This document shows positions 47,454 through 56,489 of a DNA stretch of 64,000 nucleotides, one piece after another (position 1 is the first letter of the stretch; the number at the start of each line of letters is the position of its first letter). The DNA is from Chlamydia crocodili (GTDB taxonomy: Bacteria; Chlamydiota; Chlamydiia; Chlamydiales; Chlamydiaceae). The notes under the pieces are model-generated. The model made no database searches and was not told where the DNA came from. It saw nothing but the letters and a program-made list of their open reading frames with translations. A program made the position numbers and the translations under genes. The stretch spans positions 1,134,113 through 1,198,112 of the forward strand of contig NZ_CP060791.1 in the NCBI RefSeq assembly GCF_018343815.1. Reading direction: 5' to 3'.

Positions 47454-50400
47454 TTATTTGTTTTTATTAGTGTTGTTATCTTTAGGTGTCTCTTGAGGTT
47501 TTTCCCAGGGTAATGGTGATACGGTTTGCGGGGGAGTTGAATCTCCTAAAGAGGAGAAGAGTTTATCCGCTAAGGTACTGAACGGGCTTGCGATTGTATA
47601 GCTCTTTAGTAGAGCAATACGTGCATAAGCTGAGGACCAATCCACTTCTGGAGAGGAGATAGATCCTCGAATTTTGATAAGGAAAAAGTTCTTTGTTTTT
47701 AGTGAGGTATTATGGAAATATTTTTTAATGACTTCAGGATCAATTCCCAATGTCATAGAAATCCTATCTTTAATAATATCGGTTTTTCCCCAGAGAGCTA
47801 GACGTATTCTATTATCAATTAGCGCATCGAATCGCTTACAGATAATAGTGCCTTTTTGTACTGAGAAGAATATAGGTGTAAACCATGACTCTACGAACTG
47901 CTTACTCTCTTCAATATCCAAAAATTTAAATAGGTCGTACATGGTTCCTGTATTTGCTATGGAAATTTTACCAAAGTCTAAACTTGCAGATTGGATTCGA
48001 AATTCTTCAAATGAGTAAGGAGAAATCGGAAGATAGAAATTCTCTTTGCTTACTTGTAGTAAAACTGGGTGCTGCGAATAAGCGTTTCCTGAAATTAACG
48101 GGTTAAATTCTTGGAAAAATGCTTTATTGATTTCTTCGTTAATATGTAGGGTAGCTACAAGATCGTCTTCTAGAAGAATGGCTTTTTCTTTTAAGATGAG
48201 GGGGATGTACGCTTGAAGATTCGCAGAATCTACTTTTACCGTTATAGGTCCTTCTCCTCTGAGAAAATGATGACTCATAGCCACATTAATTCTTTGTCCT
48301 GCTAACGAAGAAACTTTAATTTTTACATTAGGAGAAATGGGAAATATTCCTGTGATGAATGCGGAGGGAATATGTTTCCATTCTGCAGTTTGTTCAAATT
48401 CCCTTTGTGGTGGATTTAGCAAGTGTTCTACAGAACCTTGGATAAGAAATTCTGCAGAAGTTTTATTATCTTGATTTGGAACAAGACAACTTCCCTGAAG
48501 ATCATATTGCACCTTAGTATCTAGATTACTCGAATATAAGGATCCTGATAAATTGCTAATAATGAAGGTTTCTTTAGATACATGATCATAGAAAATCAGA
48601 GGGTTTGTCGATAATGATCCTTCAAAACCTCCTTCTGTAAGTAAGGAAAGACAGGAAAGTCCAGATTTTTGCTGAGCGCAGGAGAGTTTATAAATATCTA
48701 ATCTAGCTGTAGCTGTTCTATGCAATGTACATGATGGCGAGCACGAAGCTTTTTCGAAGAACCCTGCATAGCGTTCGGGAGTGATTTCCCATTGTAAAGT
48801 CCCTTGTGTTTTTGAAGATAACGTTAGGGAATCATCCATAATTAACTTTACATCACCTTTGAGAGCTTCTGTCTTAACAGAAGAGTGGAGAATAAGTCTG
48901 TCTTCCTCTTTTGGATTATAGAGAACGGAAAATGTCATATCTCCCGTAGGGCCAATATAGGTAGATAAATTGGCTTCTTTTTGTTGGATCCTAAGAATCC
49001 TATCGACAGGGAAATCAATGACTTCTCCAGCACTTTGAATTTTTATATTATTGACATCCACAGGCTTTTGAGGATCCACAACAGAAACCAAAACATCAGG
49101 AATAAGAATCCTAGAAGGAGGAAGCATAGGATCTTCAGGATCTTCAATCATAAGTTGTACATTTCCCTTAGTCAAAGATCTTGCACCATCCGTATGAAAA
49201 GAAAAGCTTGCTTTGGTAAGTTGTAGGGGCATTAATCTTGAAGAAATCATACTCAAAGGAAGGCTGCAAAGTTTTCCATGAACTAAAGTAGAACAAGTAT
49301 CAGGACGTATGGGTTCGTTGGGTCTTCCAAATTTTCCATGAATGAAAACTTCATTTTCTCCAGCAGTAATTTTTCCTGAAAACTTGGGGAAATAGAGGTG
49401 TTTTTGGGCTACTTGTACTTTTCCTGAAAATGTAGCTTCAGCATAGGAAAATTGTTGAGAGAATTTCTTCTTTAAATTGTCTTCAAGATGGTAAGTAGCA
49501 CTACCTTGGAATAACATAGCTTGTAAGGTTCCTGAAGACGTACAATTCATCTTTAACAGAGAGTTATCGAGATCTGCTTCAGCCTTCAATTGTGAATTTT
49601 TATATTCACCTCGAATCTCTAGAGAATAATAGGGAACTTCTAAGGGTAGATTAATCACAAAAGGTCGAGGAAATAGAGCGCGCAAATACGTATGAGGCAG
49701 CATCGATTGTTGTAGGAGAAATTCTGTACGTTGTTTTTTATTATCAATAGTCATAATCCCATTAATATAGGATTGTGCTGCGCCTCCAAATACAGCTACC
49801 GAAGATCCTCGGATATTTGTATAACGGGAGCTCTTTTTAATTCCTATATCGACATTTCTCATTTGCACAGAAAGATTTGGATCTTTCGGAGATAAAGAAA
49901 CTAAAGGAAGATTCGCTTGTAGTGTAGTCTCTATTCTTCTCCATTGGGTGAAATCTAAAGGAATTTTAGCATTAGAGATATGAGCACGAATATTCTGACT
50001 AGAAATTTTCGTGGGAAAGGAAAGCAACTCTGAGCATAGTAGAGAAGCTATTTTTGGTTGCAGCTCTATAAATGAAGGACTGCCTTCCACAATATAGAAC
50101 ATGGACTGATGAATGTATCCTTGAAGTTTCGCTTGGATTTGACTTCCTTGAGCTGTTGCCGTCATAAGGATTTTCCCATTATTATGAGTAGCAGCGGCAT
50201 GGAGATCAATAATATCCTCCTCGGAAAGAATACGGTCCGTGATAGGAGAGGCTATAAATAGTTTAAAAAAGGATGCGGGTACGGAGTTTAATTCTGCAGT
50301 GATATTGACTTTCGGCGAGAATATACTCTCTATGAATACCCTTCCGGTAATATTATCTTCGGTAACAACACCTTTAACGATTAACTTTTCGGGAGTCTTT

Positions 50401-50897
50401 TCAACATAAAATCCTGATAGTACCAATGTGGAGCCCTTAACTGTCTTCATACTTATAGATCCGTGTTCGGAAAGTATGGAGCTATGCGCTAAATAAGAAG
50501 CAAACACTCCGGGATCGAGATTTCCTACTGAAGGTTTGTCTATAGTTAAGGACTCATCAACTTGTAGTGACCATCCCGATAAGGCTATACCCTTAGGACG
50601 TTTATAAAGAAGTAATCTTAGTAAAGAGCCGTCGATTTCTATCTTCTCTGCAGAAAACAGTTCCCCAACTTTATCTTTTCCTATAACTTTTACTTTTTTA
50701 GCGTATTGAGGTCCTAACCAAGATAGTTTTAAATCTTCAACATCGCAGGATAGTCCTGTTTCCTTATGAATCAAAGATAGAAAGAGATATTTCCCTGATC
50801 CTTGAGAAAGTAGAGGTGGTAGGAAATAGATAAACGTTAGGAAAATTCCCAAGCCTACACTCATCCCTAGAGTTTTATACCAGGATCTTCGTTTCAT
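47454..50897 (-). CDS. Very large AsmA/TamB-like membrane-anchored protein
   Basis: The 1147-residue protein has a single N-terminal membrane span at about residues 12-32 after MKRRSWYKTLG and then over 1000 residues of beta-rich sequence with many short amphipathic strands, no catalytic motif, and a closing region (DRISMTLGIDPEVIKKYF near 1030, then GSISSPEVDW) resembling the C-terminus of AsmA- and TamB-type proteins. In other Gram-negatives these bridge the inner and outer membranes and move phospholipids or assemble outer-membrane proteins. The start overlaps the YihY-like gene upstream by 4 bases, so the two are translationally coupled. The assignment is from architecture, not from clear motif identity. 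Confidence 0.6.
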   Translation of the reverse strand: MKRRSWYKTLGMSVGLGIFLTFIYFLPPLLSQGSGKYLFLSLIHKETGLSCDVEDLKLSWLGPQYAKKVKVIGKDKVGELFSAEKIEIDGSLLRLLLYKRPKGIALSGWSLQVDESLTIDKPSVGNLDPGVFASYLAHSSILSEHGSISMKTVKGSTLVLSGFYVEKTPEKLIVKGVVTEDNITGRVFIESIFSPKVNITAELNSVPASFFKLFIASPITDRILSEEDIIDLHAAATHNNGKILMTATAQGSQIQAKLQGYIHQSMFYIVEGSPSFIELQPKIASLLCSELLSFPTKISSQNIRAHISNAKIPLDFTQWRRIETTLQANLPLVSLSPKDPNLSVQMRNVDIGIKKSSRYTNIRGSSVAVFGGAAQSYINGIMTIDNKKQRTEFLLQQSMLPHTYLRALFPRPFVINLPLEVPYYSLEIRGEYKNSQLKAEADLDNSLLKMNCTSSGTLQAMLFQGSATYHLEDNLKKKFSQQFSYAEATFSGKVQVAQKHLYFPKFSGKITAGENEVFIHGKFGRPNEPIRPDTCSTLVHGKLCSLPLSMISSRLMPLQLTKASFSFHTDGARSLTKGNVQLMIEDPEDPMLPPSRILIPDVLVSVVDPQKPVDVNNIKIQSAGEVIDFPVDRILRIQQKEANLSTYIGPTGDMTFSVLYNPKEEDRLILHSSVKTEALKGDVKLIMDDSLTLSSKTQGTLQWEITPERYAGFFEKASCSPSCTLHRTATARLDIYKLSCAQQKSGLSCLSLLTEGGFEGSLSTNPLIFYDHVSKETFIISNLSGSLYSSNLDTKVQYDLQGSCLVPNQDNKTSAEFLIQGSVEHLLNPPQREFEQTAEWKHIPSAFITGIFPISPNVKIKVSSLAGQRINVAMSHHFLRGEGPITVKVDSANLQAYIPLILKEKAILLEDDLVATLHINEEINKAFFQEFNPLISGNAYSQHPVLLQVSKENFYLPISPYSFEEFRIQSASLDFGKISIANTGTMYDLFKFLDIEESKQFVESWFTPIFFSVQKGTIICKRFDALIDNRIRLALWGKTDIIKDRISMTLGIDPEVIKKYFHNTSLKTKNFFLIKIRGSISSPEVDWSSAYARIALLKSYTIASPFSTLADKLFSSLGDSTPPQTVSPLPWEKPQETPKDNNTNKNK

Positions 50898-52186
50898 TTT
50901 ATCTTTCCAGCGATATCTGATAGAGTTAAGTTGTAAGTACTTTTCGTTGCTTGATCGAATATATTTCTCAGACTACTTTGTATTAAACTTAACGCTGTGT
51001 CTGGGTGGATTTGATTGAAAGTTTTCAGGTGAAGGAGTTGCTCTACTACATCTTTAATAGTGAGTCCTGAAATATTATGCGTCGGCTTATACGCTTTCTT
51101 ATAAGAAAGAATTAAACCCTCATTTTCTAGAATATCCAAACATTGGGAGATCTCTCCAATAGGAATCTTAGAATGCTTTGCTATAGTCTTTGCTGTAGGG
51201 GGCGTTGAAGCCGTATCAAAATCTCTGGATATCACAGAAAGAATATAGGTACATACCACAAGTTTTATATAGCAATTTGGCAAGTACTTTTCTGTAGGAA
51301 GAATAAAATTACATCCCTGATTTTGAATAAGAAAAGTAAACGATCCTCCAAAAAGATAAATCATAGCATAAAGATAAAGAAGGAGTAAAAATGAAGGTAG
51401 GGCGACCAAAGCTCCATAAGTAAAACTGTAGTTAAATAAGTAGAATTGTAAGCAGAAGAAAACCTTCTGAAAAATAATCCATAGAGTTCCTGCTGTTAAG
51501 GCAGCGATTAATGCTGCTGTCTTTTGTACAGAGACCCTAGGTAAAAAGGCGTAGCAGCAAAATAACGCTAAATAAATGAATAGATAAGGAGTTAACCGTG
51601 AAAAAACATATAAAACAGTAATAGAGTGGCTTAAAGAAAAGAGTTTCGCATATTCTACAGGCATAATTTGGGTAATATAAATCCATGACCCACAAACAAT
51701 AATAAAAATCATCGGGCTAACAAGCGTGATGATCAAATATGCGATCAATCTCTGTACAGATATCGGAGTCCAACCCGTTCTAAAAATCTTATTCAAACCA
51801 TCTTCTAAAGACAAAAGCATAAGAATCCCTGCCCAACAAAAGACAAAGAAGCTTCCTACCAGCACTAAACCAATATTGCTGGTTGTAGAGCGGTATGCAG
51901 CCTCTACAATTGCTAGAATCGGTCCTTTATAATCAGGAAATTTAACAAGAAGCCATTCTTTCCAATCGAGATTTACAAAAAGATGCTGGGATAACCTTAA
52001 GAAAAATACGAGTATTGGAATGCAGCTAAACAAACCATAATAACTTAACACACAGGCTTCTTTAGAAACCTCATTTCTCACTAAAACTTGAGGAGCAAGT
52101 AAGAACGATCTGATTATTCTGTTATTTCGAAATCCCGATTTTGGATTCTTTTTTTTTTTAGAAAATATCGAGAGCTTTCGAAACAT
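50894..52186 (-). CDS. YihY/BrkB-family membrane protein
   Basis: The 430-residue protein has a basic N-terminus, six hydrophobic spans between about residues 50 and 290 with the family patterns ALSYYGLFSCIPILVFFL-type (here ACVLSYYGLFSCIP near 46), FCWAGILMLLSLEDGLNKIF near 115 and SFTYGALVALPSFLLLLYLYAMIYLFGG near 255, and a C-terminal cytoplasmic domain of about 140 residues that contains a winged-helix-like stretch (TAKTIAKHSKIPIGEISQCLDILENEGLI). The name ribonuclease BN is historical and not supported as a function. Its close link to the AsmA/TamB-like gene suggests a shared envelope role. Confidence 0.8.
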   Translation of the reverse strand: MFRKLSIFSKKKKNPKSGFRNNRIIRSFLLAPQVLVRNEVSKEACVLSYYGLFSCIPILVFFLRLSQHLFVNLDWKEWLLVKFPDYKGPILAIVEAAYRSTTSNIGLVLVGSFFVFCWAGILMLLSLEDGLNKIFRTGWTPISVQRLIAYLIITLVSPMIFIIVCGSWIYITQIMPVEYAKLFSLSHSITVLYVFSRLTPYLFIYLALFCCYAFLPRVSVQKTAALIAALTAGTLWIIFQKVFFCLQFYLFNYSFTYGALVALPSFLLLLYLYAMIYLFGGSFTFLIQNQGCNFILPTEKYLPNCYIKLVVCTYILSVISRDFDTASTPPTAKTIAKHSKIPIGEISQCLDILENEGLILSYKKAYKPTHNISGLTIKDVVEQLLHLKTFNQIHPDTALSLIQSSLRNIFDQATKSTYNLTLSDIAGKIK

Positions 52187-52265
52187 AGTTAAATCAAAAA
52201 TGCATTTTTTACTTATTTTAATAAAAAATGATTATTTAATACTAAGTTTTATAAATTTTATTTTA

Positions 52266-53078
52266 TTAATTCTTATGAGTTTTAATACATGAGATCATTA
52301 AGAATAATGGAAACTCTTCGCGACAAAGGTTTTCCGCTTTTGCGCGTGTTCCTATGGATTTTTTTGGGGATATCCATTCTTCCATATTCTCAATAACAAA
52401 CCCGTATTTTGATAATGCTTGAGTCCAATAACTTAAAGGGAAGTGGAAAGAAATCGAAGATTCCGACTGTTTTTGCCCAGGATGGGCAATGATTGGAACT
52501 GTGATTTTAGAAAGATAACGATCGATCTTTCTTGAAAGAAGCTTTTTATGTTCATCGTAATGCCACGAAGACACTCTAGGAATACGAAAACAAGGATGAT
52601 TCAATACTATAAAAAAGCGACCCTCTTTGCAAAGAAGCTTTGAGGTATTTTTAATCGCCTGATCAGGAATTTCCATATTTTGTAGTGCTAAAATAGCTAC
52701 AGCATGGGAAAAGGGCTGAGGAACTTCTAACGTCAGCTTTTTGGTAAGATCTTGGATTTTAAATTCATGAGTTCGTGATTTTCTTAATTTCCTTGCTATA
52801 GAGATCAAACTAGGAGAGATATCCAGACCTAAATATCCGCATTCCTTAGGGATTGCTCTTTCTAAAATTCCCTGACCGCAACCAATATCCACCACAGAAT
52901 CTTTAAATTGCAGATCAAGCAAAGGAAGCAGCTTAGGGAGAATGACTTCTTTATGATAATAATGACCTTCTCCCTGAACGATCTTATGATAATCTTCAGC
53001 TATGGGCTCCCAAGAGGTAGACCTTCTTTCTGTTTTCCTAGAAGAATGATGCTTTTTATTTGATGAGTAACGAGACAT
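52266..53078 (-). CDS. SAM-dependent class I methyltransferase
   Basis: The 270-residue protein has a basic, Ser/Arg-rich N-terminus and a Rossmann-type methyltransferase domain: motif I VVDIGCGQGILERAIP near residue 62, motif II-like YLGLDISPSLISIARK near 83, and the later AVAILALQNMEIPDQAIKNTSKLL near 128. The target is unknown. It is transcribed in the same direction as incA upstream and the YihY-like gene downstream, with an 80-base gap on each side. Confidence 0.78.
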   Translation of the reverse strand: MSRYSSNKKHHSSRKTERRSTSWEPIAEDYHKIVQGEGHYYHKEVILPKLLPLLDLQFKDSVVDIGCGQGILERAIPKECGYLGLDISPSLISIARKLRKSRTHEFKIQDLTKKLTLEVPQPFSHAVAILALQNMEIPDQAIKNTSKLLCKEGRFFIVLNHPCFRIPRVSSWHYDEHKKLLSRKIDRYLSKITVPIIAHPGQKQSESSISFHFPLSYWTQALSKYGFVIENMEEWISPKKSIGTRAKAENLCREEFPLFLMISCIKTHKN

Positions 53079-53102
53079 TAGAAGAGGAATTTATAGAGAG
53101 AT

Positions 53103-53137
53103 AAAAAAAAAGGCAAGAGAAACTCCCTATGCCTTTT
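53103..53137 (-). terminator. Intrinsic terminator of incA
   Basis: On the minus strand AAAAGGCA pairs with TGCCTTTT across a loop that can itself pair AGGGAG with CTCT, and is followed by a run of nine or more T. It is 29 bases past the incA stop codon. Confidence 0.7.
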
Positions 53138-53165
53138 ATTAAAAAATTTTACTAAAGATTAGAAG

Positions 53166-54317
53166 TTATTGATTCTCATATATAGGAAATCCTTGATCAT
53201 CATAACCCGTTACTTTACCACCACTTGTTGCCCGCTCATTTGTTCCAACTTGGCCATCTTGTTGACTTCCACTGTCAGTTTGGTCTCCACCTTGTTGTTG
53301 AGAGCCACTATCTTGTGGAGATGCCGCTGTAGTAGTCGTAGCAGTAGAAGTCTCTACATGTTCGCTATCGTGACTCACAGAGCTAATAATACGACTTTCA
53401 ACTGCTTGTAAGTTAGTTGTGGAAGCACGCAAATCAGTAATTGAAGCTGTTAGTGCTGAACAAGCAGCTTCCAATTCCTGTTTACGTTGCTCTAAGAACT
53501 GTATTTGTTCTTCCCTAAGTTTTGCATCAGCTTTTAGCTGTTCTAAAATAACTTTGTTATCTTCTATAAGATTTTTCAATCCATCTAAACTAGTTCTCAA
53601 TGCAGTTACTGAGGTAATCATTTGTTGAACAGCTTCTTTAGAGAAGGTGTCTTGTAAAGCTTGAGCTAATTTCTCAAATGGAGAGAGCATAGTTTCAACT
53701 CTACTACCTACAGATTTGAAATCATCCAAACTAGTTTTGAACTCTGAAATAAGATCTCTGAAATCACCGGTATGTGTTTCAAGTCTATCACCGAAATTAG
53801 ATAATCTAGTGTGTAGCTGTCTAAGTTGATCAATCTGCTCTGTGAGTTCAGCATTAGCGGCTTGTAAAGTATCCACTTCGGTACGTAGGCGTATGTTCTC
53901 TTGGCTAAATTGCTGAATTTGCTGTTTCATGCGACGAGCCACTTGTGCTGGTGTGCTATCTTGAATTGCCATAATGACAATCACAAAGGATACGAGCATA
54001 ATCGCAATCATAAGAATGAGAGAAGGCGTCGAGACTACGATACCAAACTGCAAGCAAATTAAAGCTGCAATACCAACAGCAAATAGTGCAACGGCAGAAA
54101 TAATTTTAATAAAGTGGAAGATTTTTTGAAGTACTGAAACTCTTCCTTCAGGGATAATTAATTTCCTAGCAGCTGCTACAGCAGCCGATGATTGACTGAT
54201 CCCCTCTGTTGAGATAGGTACAATTGTAGTTTCACCACTGTCGTGATCATGATCTCCAAAAGTAGGTGAGGAAGCTCTCGATGTTACAGGACTTGTGCTT
54301 TCTACTGGTGCTGCCAT
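53166..54317 (-). CDS. incA: Inclusion membrane protein A (IncA)
   Basis: IncA is secreted by type III secretion into the inclusion membrane and controls fusion of inclusions through SNARE-like coiled coils. The 383-residue protein starts with a polar, Ser/Thr-rich tail, has a bilobed hydrophobic segment at about residues 65-115, then a long coiled coil at about 130-300 with many heptads, and a low-complexity C-terminus rich in Ser, Gln, Asp and Gly. The location beside rpe matches that of incA in other chlamydiae. The N-terminal pattern with SPVTSRASSPTF is like that of Chlamydophila IncA. A terminator follows at 53.1 kb. Confidence 0.82.
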   Translation of the reverse strand: MAAPVESTSPVTSRASSPTFGDHDHDSGETTIVPISTEGISQSSAAVAAARKLIIPEGRVSVLQKIFHFIKIISAVALFAVGIAALICLQFGIVVSTPSLILMIAIMLVSFVIVIMAIQDSTPAQVARRMKQQIQQFSQENIRLRTEVDTLQAANAELTEQIDQLRQLHTRLSNFGDRLETHTGDFRDLISEFKTSLDDFKSVGSRVETMLSPFEKLAQALQDTFSKEAVQQMITSVTALRTSLDGLKNLIEDNKVILEQLKADAKLREEQIQFLEQRKQELEAACSALTASITDLRASTTNLQAVESRIISSVSHDSEHVETSTATTTTAASPQDSGSQQQGGDQTDSGSQQDGQVGTNERATSGGKVTGYDDQGFPIYENQ

Positions 54318-54717
54318 GTCTTTATTTCCATTTTTAATAATTTAAATTCGGAAAGACTAATTATATGAATGTATAAAATCAAGCTCTTTACTAAAAGTTA
54401 TGCCCTTGATATTCATAGACAAAGAGAAAATACAAACACTAAGTTACTAACGAAAAATTAGATTTTTTTAGATATTTTTTGATAAAAATACTCTCCAGAA
54501 GATTTGAGAGATTATTTCAGATAAAAGAAATGATCCCATATTTTTCATCTAAATCTAACAAGATCTCTAGGAATTTTAATCAAAAGATGTAAGAATCTAT
54601 GTCTCCGAAGTTTTTCTTGTGGTTATCCTATTTTAAAGGATATGGTGAGATAAATAATTTGCTAATTACACCTTAAGAGGCTTCTTTAATTTTTGATGTG
54701 TTTGCAATAGGCAGTAG
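54318..54717. other. Non-coding gap between incA and rpe
   Basis: About 400 bp of AT-rich sequence between divergent genes. A TATAAT on the minus strand near 54363-54368 could belong to incA but has no good -35 partner. I see no coding frame, RNA gene or repeat here. Confidence 0.4.
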
Positions 54718-55413
54718 GTGAATAAAAAACAACGTCAGAAGACATTAATTGCTCCTTCAATTATGGGAGGAGACCTTGCATGCATAGGTGCAGAGGCAAA
54801 AAGAATAGAAGAGTCCGGAGCCGATCTCATTCATATTGATGTTATGGACGGGCATTTCGTTCCCAATCTGACTTTCGGTCCAGGAGTCATCGCAGCAATC
54901 AATAGATCTACGGATATCTTTCTAGAAGTTCACGCTATGATCTATACGCCTTTCGATTTCATAGAAGCCTTTGTAAAATCTGGAGCCGATCGTATTATCG
55001 TACATTTTGAAGCCTCCGAAGATCTTAAAGAATTATTAGCTTATATTAAGAAATGCGGAATACAAGCAGGATTGGCTTTTTCTCCAGAAACTTCTATAGA
55101 ATTCATTCCTCCATTTCTACCTTTTTGTGATGTTGTATTGTTAATGTCCGTACATCCTGGATTTTGTGGTCAGGGCTTTATTCCCGATATCCCCGATAAA
55201 ATTCGTTTTACAAGACAAGCAATTAAGACAATGGGTCTAGAAGATTCCTGTTTGATTGAAGTTGATGGGGGAATAAACGAGACTTCTGCAAAAGAATGTC
55301 GCGAAGCAGGTGCGGATATTTTAGTGGCGGCATCCTATATGTTTCAAAAGGATACGCTGACTATGGAAGAAAAAGTTTTGCTACTTCGAGGAGAAAATCA
55401 TGGTATTAAGTAG
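54718..55413 (+). CDS. rpe: Ribulose-phosphate 3-epimerase
   Basis: This enzyme interconverts ribulose and xylulose 5-phosphate. The 231-residue TIM-barrel protein has APSIMGGDLACIGAEAKRIEESGADLIHIDVMDGHFVPNLTFGP-type strands (APSIMGGD near residue 12 and HIDVMDGHFVPN near 39, with the metal ligands His and Asp), MSVHPGFCGQGF near 143, and VDGGINE near 182. The start is GTG at 54718. It overlaps efp by 14 bases and heads the efp-accB-accC cluster. With zwf-pgl in this window it belongs to the pentose phosphate pathway. Confidence 0.93.
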   Translation: MNKKQRQKTLIAPSIMGGDLACIGAEAKRIEESGADLIHIDVMDGHFVPNLTFGPGVIAAINRSTDIFLEVHAMIYTPFDFIEAFVKSGADRIIVHFEASEDLKELLAYIKKCGIQAGLAFSPETSIEFIPPFLPFCDVVLLMSVHPGFCGQGFIPDIPDKIRFTRQAIKTMGLEDSCLIEVDGGINETSAKECREAGADILVAASYMFQKDTLTMEEKVLLLRGENHGIK

Positions 55414-55957
55414 CCAACTCTCAGTAGGAATGTTTATTTCTACAAAAGATGGTCTTTATAAAGTCGTAGCGGTTTCTAAGGTAACAGGGAATAAAGGGGA
55501 GTCTTTTATCAAGGCTTCGTTAAAAGCTGCTGATTCAGAAGTCATTGTTGAAAGAAATTTTAAAATTGGCCAAGAAATAAAAGAAGCCCAGTTTGAATCT
55601 AGAAATCTTGAATATCTTTATATTGAGGATGAAAACTTTCTTTTCTTAGATTTGGGAAATTATGAAAAAATTTATATTTCTAAAGAGATCATGAAGGATA
55701 ACTTCTTATTCTTGAAAGCAGGTGTGACTGTTTCCGCCATGGTTTATGACGATATTGTTTTTTCGATAGAGTTACCACACTTTTTAGAGTTGATGGTATC
55801 TAAAACAGATTTTCCCGGGGACTCGCTTTTAATTACCGGCGGCACAAAAAAAGCTTTATTAGAAACAGGTGTCGAAATTACAGTACCTCCTTTTGTGGAA
55901 ATTGGAGATATTATAAAAATTGATACGCGTACGTGTGAATATATTCAACGCGTCTAA
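55400..55957 (+). CDS. efp: Elongation factor P
   Basis: EF-P relieves ribosomes stalled on proline runs. The 185-residue protein has the three beta-barrel domains of the family. At the tip of domain I the loop VTGNKGES carries Lys32, the position that is modified or replaced by Arg in other EF-Ps. The ending VEITVPPFVEIGDIIKIDTRTCEYIQRV is the domain III signature. Its start lies inside the 3' end of rpe. Chlamydiae are known to have two efp genes, and this is the one next to accB. Confidence 0.93.
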   Translation: MVLSSQLSVGMFISTKDGLYKVVAVSKVTGNKGESFIKASLKAADSEVIVERNFKIGQEIKEAQFESRNLEYLYIEDENFLFLDLGNYEKIYISKEIMKDNFLFLKAGVTVSAMVYDDIVFSIELPHFLELMVSKTDFPGDSLLITGGTKKALLETGVEITVPPFVEIGDIIKIDTRTCEYIQRV

Positions 55958-55988
55958 CTTCAGTCTGAGAAGATAAGAGAATACAGGT

Positions 55989-56489
55989 ATGGATTTAAAG
56001 CAAATAGAAAAGCTCATGATTGCTATGGGACGAAATAGCATGAAGCGTTTTGTGATAAAACGCGAAGGGCTAGAGCTTGAACTGGAAAGAGACACGGGAG
56101 ACAAACCTAATCAAGAGCCTGTATTTTACGATAGTAGGTTGTTTGCGGGTTTCTCTCAAGAACGTCCTATTCCCACTGATCCTAATAAAATGGTTGCAAA
56201 GGATGTTGCTTCAGAAAAAACAGAAGCAGAATCACAACAGGCCCCGGGAGATTTTATTAGTTCTCCTCTCGTAGGAACATTTTATAGCTCTCCTTCTCCT
56301 GATTCTCCATCTTTCGTTAAACCCGGAGATATCGTTTCAGAAGATACGATTGTTTGTATCGTAGAAGCCATGAAAGTTATGAATGAAGTTAAGGCCGGGA
56401 TGTCTGGTCGTGTTGTAGAAGTCTTAATCACCAATGGTGATGCAGTACAATTTGGATCTAAGTTATTTCGTATAGTTAAAGCTGAATAA
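55989..56489 (+). CDS. accB: Biotin carboxyl carrier protein of acetyl-CoA carboxylase
   Basis: This protein carries biotin between the carboxylase and transferase parts of acetyl-CoA carboxylase, the first step of fatty-acid synthesis. The 166-residue protein has an N-terminal helical part, a flexible Ser/Thr/Glu-rich linker, and the C-terminal biotinyl domain with [14 protein letters not shown], where Lys129 is biotinylated. The stop codon overlaps the accC start (TAATG), a common arrangement. Confidence 0.95.
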   Translation: MDLKQIEKLMIAMGRNSMKRFVIKREGLELELERDTGDKPNQEPVFYDSRLFAGFSQERPIPTDPNKMVAKDVASEKTEAESQQAPGDFISSPLVGTFYSSPSPDSPSFVKPGDIVSEDTIVCIVEAMKVMNEVKAGMSGRVVEVLITNGDAVQFGSKLFRIVKAE

